A stretch of DNA of 64,000 nt, taken from positions 496,001 to 560,000 of the forward strand of contig JAWPGT010000016.1 in assembly GCA_034638255.1 (NCBI GenBank), read 5' to 3'. Every line of letters starts with the position of its first letter. Position 1 is the first letter of the stretch. Source of the stretch: Coprinus comatus. Lineage: Eukaryota > Basidiomycota > Agaricomycetes > Agaricales > Agaricaceae. The translations under genes and the position numbers were made by a program. Shown here one piece after another: positions 56,636 to 64,000 of the stretch. The notes under the pieces were generated by a model. That model did no database searches and was not told where the DNA came from. It worked only from the letters and a program-made list of their open reading frames with translations.

Positions 56636-58268
56636 ATAACAGTGATGAGCCGGTGATATACTCTTGACCGGAATTTTTAGTTAGCGTGGTTGGTCTTTGT
56701 TTCATTTTGTTTGATGCCCCTTTCACTGCTAAATTATTGAATTTCGAGTCGATAACAGACGATGGAACGATTGAGAGAGACTGGCGAATTTGGGTTCAAC
56801 CACAGAAAAAAACTAGGAGAAAAAAAGCTTACACGTGACTCTTACCCCGGGTTGTTTTCTGTCGCGACATAATGAACGAATATCACGACCATCTCACATC
56901 TCTCATTCAAGGACAAGAAGCACATATCCCAAGGGTGATATGTACTAACGTTGCTTATGACGAGTGCCAATGAACATCTAGCTTTACTTGTCGAATGGGC
57001 GATGACGCTGCAGGACGTCTGGCATCGTTTTTTTAATACTATTTTACTGCGCTTCGTAGACTATGATTGGGTTGCACTCATTGATGCAAGGGAAAATGTT
57101 TTAAAATGGAAATTTAATGTATAAGAACGGGACGATATACGGTTATCCAGAGAAATTCTAGAAATATCCCCGAGATAACAATTGGGGAGATTTAGAAGCT
57201 TGAACGTTTGAACCCTTTATGCGTCATGACAACTCAAACGGCATCTTTGGACCTTGCTTCCTTGCTGAGGGCCTTCATTGCAAGAAGACTATTGACATCT
57301 CACGGTCTCTTGTGTTTAAATTACTATGTACTTCAAAAATCCATTCTACATTCAAATCATCCCCTTCCTCTTCCCTTTCCCTATACATCCTCTCTATCAA
57401 AGCTTTAATCAAACCTTTAGGTTTGACGTTGAAAGTCTCTGTCTTCGTCTTCGTCATCCCAAGCCCTTCAGCTCTCAAGGCTTTCAAGTTCGATATGACG
57501 TAGGAATAATTAGGTAGGCAGGGTTCTAAGATAACAAAAACCCGGTGTTCAGTGTTCAAACGTGCAGTGTTTGCTTTGAATACGTTTTTTGTGTTTCGTA
57601 TTTAGTGTTTTGTATTAGTTGCTGTGCTCAAGGGTTGATTACAGAAAAAACGAAGTGTATGACAAAACGTGTCAGGGGTTCCTTGAATAACAATGGGTGA
57701 GAACGTGTCAATGAGAAGTTGTGAATACCGAAGACAGAAATTGGGTAACCTTTAGGCCTCGAACGCGCGTAGGTGAATATCCGGTGGTAGTAAAAATGAA
57801 GCTTAGCGTGCCGGTGAACCCCGGAGCCCAGATAATATACAGCCTTGAGGCCTTGTGAGGGTTACCGGTTACCCATGACATCATTATGAACAAACTCGTC
57901 AGACCAGAAACGAATATTAATGATAGTTGCATTTACATTTATTTACCATTTTTATTTATTCATTCTTTGTGCTCTTCAACTTTATCTCACCTCGTCTATT
58001 CAAAATGTCACAATCATCTAAACAACAAATCAATTTTAAGCACAAAAATAATACATAACAGAAGACGAATGAACTGGAAGGAACATCTTCCTTACAACGG
58101 ACACAGCTCTGCCATGGTACCAAGCCTACAGTACATGTACTTAAGTACGGGAGAGAGTGGGTAGCCCATAAGTACAACAAGGATGTTCATTCATGTCATC
58201 CCGTGTTCATAAATTCACTGGAGAGCGTGCTGTGAGCACGCCCTTACACGAACGTAGCACAGCTCCAA
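56636..58268. other. Intergenic region between TYR1 and the kinase gene
   Basis: This lies between convergent genes (TYR1 ends at 56635, the kinase stop is at 58269). Apart from a possible FunK1-like 5' fragment at 57226, I recognise nothing coding. Confidence 0.45.
57226..57300 (+). pseudogene. Possible FunK1 first-exon fragment
   Basis: An ATG at 57226 opens MTTQTASLDLASLLRAFIAR, which resembles the first exon of the arm FunK1 copies (MTDTITTVNLSSLLRAFIGR). Similarity fades after about 25 codons and no kinase body follows. It could be a relic or chance resemblance of a short amphipathic stretch. Confidence 0.35.
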
Positions 58269-61200
58269 TTACCCCTCTTGTAAGCTTACAACAGCTTGCG
58301 TTGTATTTGCATTTTCCCCATAATGTAACGTCGACCGGTATTTTGAAGGTGTCCACATTTCCTGATCCTCCAACCGTGTATCAACTACCCGACTAAGAGG
58401 TTCTGAGCCGAGAAGTTCTTGTGCTGACGGTCTTTCCCCGGGTAGCACTTCCCAGCACGACGTAATAATGGACCACACCTCGTCAGTGAGACCCCATTCA
58501 GATGGGGAAACAAGCGCTGTTGGTCTTTGTGGTCTCTCTCCTCTCATAATCTTGGTCATGGCAGCATAAGGAGAAGAGATCTCATAGAAAGGTACGAGTC
58601 CTGTGTAGATCTGTGAAACCGTGACGTCAATACATTTGGATACCTCAGAATCGATAGAAACTGCAGGAGTATATACCTCATAACAAATGCATCCAAAAGC
58701 ATACATATCACTTTCGGTTGTCCTGTAGATTCTACTCTCTGTATCCGCCAGAAGTTCCGGCGCTTCATAACGAGGTGTTCCTCCCTCTATTCCCGAGCTT
58801 TCCAGACTTAACACTTTGATGGTTTCGTTACGGTCGACAGAGGAGAGTCCGAAATCTGCTATACATGCGCGACCACAAACTGTAACCAGGATATTAATCT
58901 GTTTAAGGGTTTAAGAAAAATGGTAATGATTAACCTCCTTTGAAGCACATTAAACAGGTAATTTATACCAACCGATTTGAGGTCTCCGTGAACTATCATA
59001 TTGCTGTGTAGGTAATCCAACCCACAAGCGACATCTTTCACCTACAGAAAGAATTCCGTCAGATATCAGATATTCAGAAGATTATGCGAGTAGAACAATA
59101 TTGCTCACCAGAAGTAAACGATCCGTATCAGTATTCGCATTAACATATTCTAACAACGTTCCATTCTCCATCCAAGGCGAGACCAAACATATTCTTTCCG
59201 ATTTATCTCTGAGGCGGTATACTCCATAAAACGGTAATATATTCGGATGATGGAGTTGACCCCATATCACAATTTCCCTCACAAATGACTACCAGGGAAG
59301 AAAAACCATTAGAAATGAAATAAAGTTACAAGAAGCTAGCTTACTACTCACCTTCAATAATCTTTTATTTTTTGCCTTTTGAGTTTGATGGTAAGCTTTT
59401 ACAACTTTAACACAAACACCCTGATCCTGAACATAGCCCTTCAAAATATCTCCAAAATGACCACAGGTAACAGGCTCTTTATCAACTTGAGGATCATTCG
59501 CAAGTGCCAATGATTGAGGGTAGAGAACCGAATCGGACGAAAAACGAACTAGATAAGTTAACAATTCAATCCTCTCCCTTCCTGTGATTTGAGGGAATGT
59601 AAGTAACTGTATGTATGCAGATCAGATCGGTATAACGTATAGGATATGAATTCACTTACATGTTGTAACAAGTCAACTAGACTTTGTATTTCATCATTTC
59701 CTAACCCGGCAATCTTTTTATGATTCTCCTCGTTTCGTAAAATTGAAATCAATTGTCGATACAGTGAATAGTCATCCTCTGGTAACCCCAACATATCCTG
59801 CCTCTCCATCCCATCCCAAGGCTGTTTAATCTCCGAAACCGAGTCCAAAGCTGAAGCCTTGGTGCATCGACCATCCTGTGATATTGAAAGCAGAGAGTCA
59901 CCGTCTACACTCAATTCCCCGACTTCACTATCACAATCGCTCTCATATCGTTCAAGACCGGGGGACTGAGCACGTTCCGAACTGAAATGGCTGTGTACCA
60001 TAATAACTGCCCTGGCGTAAGACGTCAGATCCTCGATAGGAAGACCATTCAAAGTCCCATCCCTCGCATAACGCAATGAATCCCCACCAACATTATTGAT
60101 GGACCTATACACCCTAATAAACCTGTAAAAATTGATTTTTCTGTTAAGTGGGATAGGTCGGTATGAAGGAGTCATGGCGCTTTTCAAATTTGGTGCGAGA
60201 CTCATCATCAACCTGTCAGAAGAAGAAAGTTAATACAAATCACCTGCGTACAAGTCTTGCTTCGAGTCACTGACCGGAAGAGTAAGACACCATCATTAAG
60301 AGCTTCCCTAAATAGTTCTATACCTTCAATCGCAGTCAGACTATTATCAGGCCAGGGTTGAGTCAATCGATTCATTAAACCGAGTTGTGGAGGTTGGTCA
60401 GTATAACCACTGAGTTCACCATAAATTAATAATGCAGCCATTCGAATAAGATCTACAATTTCTGTCACGTCTTGAGGGAAAGGAGGTGGCGCTTCACATC
60501 CATTAAGCGGCGCGGGAAGATCAGCATCAATGTATGGAGGAGGGGTAATCTGTTTTTTTTTAATGTCATAGGTAAGACTGACTCATTCAAGCATCCTAGG
60601 ATGTGCAACGCATACCTCGTATGGTAGAGGTCGAATATCTCCACGCGGATTAGAAAGACGCGTGGGAGAACGGTTCATTGTCCTTATTTTTGGTCGAGTG
60701 ATCGGTGACAAGCCTAAAGTTGAAAGGGTCTCTAGATCAAGATCCTGTATTTGTGAAATTTAAGTTTAAGTACAAATACCAGCGTCAGAAGGAAAATGAG
60801 TTTCTTACAGGTGGTGCTTGTAAAGGAAAATCTGCAAATGATATGATTCCCAAACACTCATCCAACATGTCTTCTAGAATCTCCTCCAATACCACACCAG
60901 CACAATCATCATCCTCTACACAAAGTCCGCGGTCAACATTCGCAGTATCATCCACAGTGACGCTAGTGGGACAAGTTTCTTGTTCACTAGCTGCGTAAAA
61001 ACTTGTCAACGATTCTACCGAGCTCATTCCATGTGAATGGTAATCGTAAAATGAATGAGTACCAGGAAATATCTTATATCAATACGGCAAATGTTACGAT
61101 GTATAATCTAGGAATTTATGAGAAGCATACCTCCGAGTCATCGACTTGGATGCCTGAACCTTCGCATATATGGCCGTGAGGATACAGGGAATGAAAACTG

Positions 61201-62055
61201 AACTTCGATGCATTAAAAGTCCCATAGGTTTGACCATTTATCTACAACCCCAAGTCCAAGGGTTAACAAATTGTATCCATAAGCACAACAATCTCATAGA
61301 AACACTCACCCAGCATTCATTCCCATATTGTTCTCGTATACCACACACCAAAGGTACCGATTCATTTGAAGTAAAACTTATATCTTCAATCGATCCTTCT
61401 TTTCCCACCGAGTCATCATCAACGAACTTCCAAACATACATAACATGATTTGTCTCCATCTCCATCCTAATCTCAACCGCATCCACGATGTAGGATTTCG
61501 AGTTCCCCACATCTTCAAAATGACACAAATCACTTCCATGTAATTTCCTCAATGGTTCAAATTCAGGTTTCGGTTTCTGCATATGTCCCTGGTAGGTACA
61601 AGTAGGAGCCTATCAACAAAACCACAATGTCAATGTAATGCAACCTATATTAGCTTTTCCAATATGCAAACAATGATTGTGTAACGCACTAATGTATTGA
61701 AAGACGCCAGTAACGGTTCAACTACTTTATCCTTTTGCCAACTCGTCAGCCCTTTCAAGCCATTCCAAATCACGCCATGCCATTTTTTGGAGGGACTTGC
61801 TCGATCTCGAGTCTCCGTAGACTTTGGCTTTCTGATAGAAGTAGCTATTCGTGGAATACCCCTGAGTAGTCTCATACTCATACATACACTTATGATATAC
61901 TTGCAACCACTAGCGGCGCGGTTGCTGGTAGTGGGTAGGAAGTAGGAATCTCGAGAAGATGGGGGATACTGAAGAGTTCTCAGGTGAAGCGGGTCACTAA
62001 ACGGCCTTAGATACAATGGTCGGGCTGTGCTGTTCAGAAATAACAATGACAGCAA
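58269..62055 (-). CDS. Multi-exon TKL-type serine/threonine protein kinase with long N-terminal region
   Basis: It reads leftward. The start is uncertain: ATG at 62055 or an in-frame Met further in, such as the one beginning MRLLRG. N-terminal exons join in frame: FNTL-APTCTYQGH, NECW-INGQTYG and DDSE-IFPGTHSFYDYHSHG (near 61070), linking what could be taken for two genes. A middle region of about 450 residues has no recognised domain. The kinase domain follows: GHFGDILKGY (Gly loop), VCVKVVKAY (ATP-binding Lys), HHPNILPFYGVY, IVHGDLKS (HGD for HRD), IADFGLSS (DFG), GTPRYEAPE and SDMYAFGCICYE joined to IYTGLVPFYEI. The C-terminus ends at 58269. Features match the TKL-like kinases common in mushrooms. 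Key residues are present, so it is probably active. Confidence 0.78.
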
Positions 62056-64000
62056 TGACGGTATATCATTGTGCTACTTGCCTGGGGCAGCGTAGGTGGT
62101 CTCAAGAACTTTTGATAACAGACACAGCCTCCACTAGACAGCTGCTATCAAGTTGGTATACAATTGTCTAGGGAGCGTACACGGGTGTTGCTACCATGGA
62201 CACGTTTATTCAGGGTCGATGTAGGAGTTATGAAAGATGACTAGGCTATGAGAGGTTATGTATGAGGAGGAAAAGAGGTTTGTAAGTATAAGGTGTTCAT
62301 TCATAGCATGAGGGATATGCGCTTTGTCCAGCTGAATAATAATAATCAGTGGTGTTCAGGACCGTGGAAGGAAGGAAAGTCACTGGAAGGACGTAATACA
62401 ATCTTTGATGGCACCTGTGGTTCCCACATGACCCCACTAATTAGGCTGGGAGACAAAGCCCATCACCCAGCCTAGTTAGTGGCAATTTTGGTTACTTCAC
62501 GGTCCTGGAATAATCACGCAAAAAGCGACCATACTTTGTAACTTTTTTATATACAATAATCTAAATTACAGCTATTTCTTATCTGGTTCATTTGATAAGA
62601 TTTCAATCTTATTCTTATCAAAAGATAAGTATATGATCATTGATGAACAGAGTTGTGGCATCATATGTCGTGTGACTCTGATCAGTGATCACATCAAATT
62701 CCTGTTTCCGGACATCAATTCATGTGTGTCGGATGAACATACCCAATGATATGTTTTAATGCTTATAACTTTCCTCCTCTATTTCAAGTGTATTTACAGT
62801 AGACTTCAATAACAACAAACATGTATTAGTTAAAACAATGTATTTGTCATTTAACTCATATATATATATCAATGAGACATGACCCGAAATCCCAATGCTA
62901 AATTCTAAGTCAGCTTGAAGTCTTCATATGATTTCCATATGTTAAAAATTACTGTAACAGACAACTCATTGCATTGTGCTTTGAGTTGTCCACCCATAGT
63001 AATTCTTTCCCCAACTTCTATAAGGAGCCTGTTGCACAGAGAGTGACAGCTCATGAATTTTGACTTGTGATTCACATCCGAAATTGAGAATCATGGCGGT
63101 TGCCCAATTCTGAAGAGAAATAGATATGTTGTTATTCAAACATTCATTGCCCAACCTCTGTGAATTATCAAGGGGTTGGGATTGACTTTGGGTAATGAAA
63201 ATATGATTATATATATTACAAACATATCAATTTAAATTTATCATATGAAGCAAAATGGCAATGGTGGTTGCGACCTCCAGCTTCTCGTGTCTGACACTGT
63301 CAGATACATGTCACACCCCTGTCCTTACCCAGCGGCATTCATAATCCTTCAAAAACTCATGCCAAATTCATGAACCCACAGCCATAAATAGATTAGCAAT
63401 CTATCCAAGTCAGGAAGAGCCCGAAGAACTCCAGAATTCGAAGGCAGAAACATCATAGAATAGAAAGGATCCTATTCTATTATATATATACAACATATGA
63501 ATGTATAAGTTGTACCAAAAGAAAATACCAAAAGATCTGGAAACTACACACCAACGTGTCAGCCATTTGGAGCACAAGTTTTCTTTCAAATTAGATGTTC
63601 GAAATTAGATGTTCACTGAGTATAGTCATGCATTACGGAATGAGCTGCCATGGGTATCTTAGTGACATCAGGAGAACCGGGAACAAAGCTTTGGCACCAA
63701 CATTACATCATATTCTACCAGTACATACACAATACAAAACATACCAATATCATATCACTACTTGTTCAGGGAGAGGCAGGAATAACATGTTAACAAATGG
63801 CTGAAGTTGCTCCACTAATTCATCTGGCTCTGAAATATGAATAATTGTTTCCAAATCCCTACATAACTGTTATGACCACAAACCATTAAGCTGAACACTC
63901 CTGGAACTTAAACGCTAGAGTGCAGTCGTGTAGGAACGTGTGTTCAATAAACACTCTGCTGCAATCTCAAGGCCTTTCAACCTAGTGACTGAGAGGTATG
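62056..64000. other. AT-rich intergenic region, no gene recognised
   Basis: Low-complexity AT-rich DNA with TATATA runs (for example near 62860 and 63481). No coding gene or tRNA is seen. One 150-bp fold-back repeat lies at 62357-62508. A GATAAG/CTTATC-rich inverted patch occurs at about 62579-62630. Confidence 0.5.
62357..62508. repeat. 152-bp nested fold-back repeat
   Basis: The outer arms, CAGGACCGTGGAA (62357-62369) and TTCACGGTCCTGG (62496-62508), are inverted copies. Inner arms of 17 bp, CCACTAATTAGGCTGGG (62434-62450) and its complement with one mismatch (62466-62482), enclose a 15-bp loop. This suits a small MITE or an RNA-like hairpin. No target duplication was established. Confidence 0.65.

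Overview
The window is nuclear DNA from a filamentous basidiomycete, most likely a mushroom-forming Agaricomycete. The evidence is dense short introns (about 47-80 nt, GTRAGN...YAG), a fungus-specific FunK1 kinase family, F-box/LRR-type proteins, a single-chain ATP-citrate lyase, paralogous P450s in tandem, and eukaryotic tRNAs including an initiator tRNA-Met with the A54/A60-type T loop.

Layout. 1-5.0 kb: the 3' end of a DUF2264-like gene, then a five-exon Ser/Thr-rich, mucin-like single-pass membrane protein. 5.3-27.5 kb: a large, recent inverted duplication. The left arm (about 5286-13171) and right arm (about 20693-27491) both carry, in mirror order, an F-box gene, a FunK1 kinase gene and a CoA-transferase family III gene. 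The F-box gene is complete only on the right (it runs to 28286) and is cut at the left breakpoint, so the right arm looks like the source. Each arm has since gained its own terminal-inverted-repeat element (2.0 kb on the left, 1.0 kb on the right), and each insertion interrupts the FunK1 gene. The spacer holds a third, broken FunK1 copy with an LTR-like sequence inside it, a Mug190/tricalbin-like SMP-C2 lipid-transfer gene, the mitochondrial ribosomal protein mL44 gene, a tRNA-Glu pseudogene and an F-box fragment.

29-34.5 kb: two tRNA-Glu genes flank a nine-exon ATP-citrate lyase gene. 34.8-54.4 kb: a dispersed P450 cluster with three apparently intact paralogues, one decayed paralogue and a YcaC-like isochorismatase-family hydrolase between them. 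It is broken by a gene-poor stretch (37-43 kb) with one solo LTR, and by an initiator tRNA-Met and a UBL3/MUB-type prenylated ubiquitin-like gene. 54.8-62.1 kb: prephenate dehydrogenase (TYR1) and a multi-exon TKL-type protein kinase on opposite strands. 62.1-64 kb: AT-rich, no gene recognised.

The most unusual signal is shared by two LTR-like sequences (about 13.8 and 39.3 kb). Each holds a short hairpin exon, a canonical fungal intron and a second exon. A 15-17 nt linker follows, then an exactly spliced copy of the same two exons. The 39 kb copy is a 283-bp TG...CA solo LTR with a perfect 5-bp target duplication (AGACG).

The otherwise conserved ATP-citrate lyase gene contains two apparent 1-2 nt frameshifts. 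Base-level indel errors in the sequence are therefore possible, and pseudogene calls resting on a single indel should be read with that in mind. All similarity statements come from recognising motifs and comparing copies by eye within the window; no database search was run.
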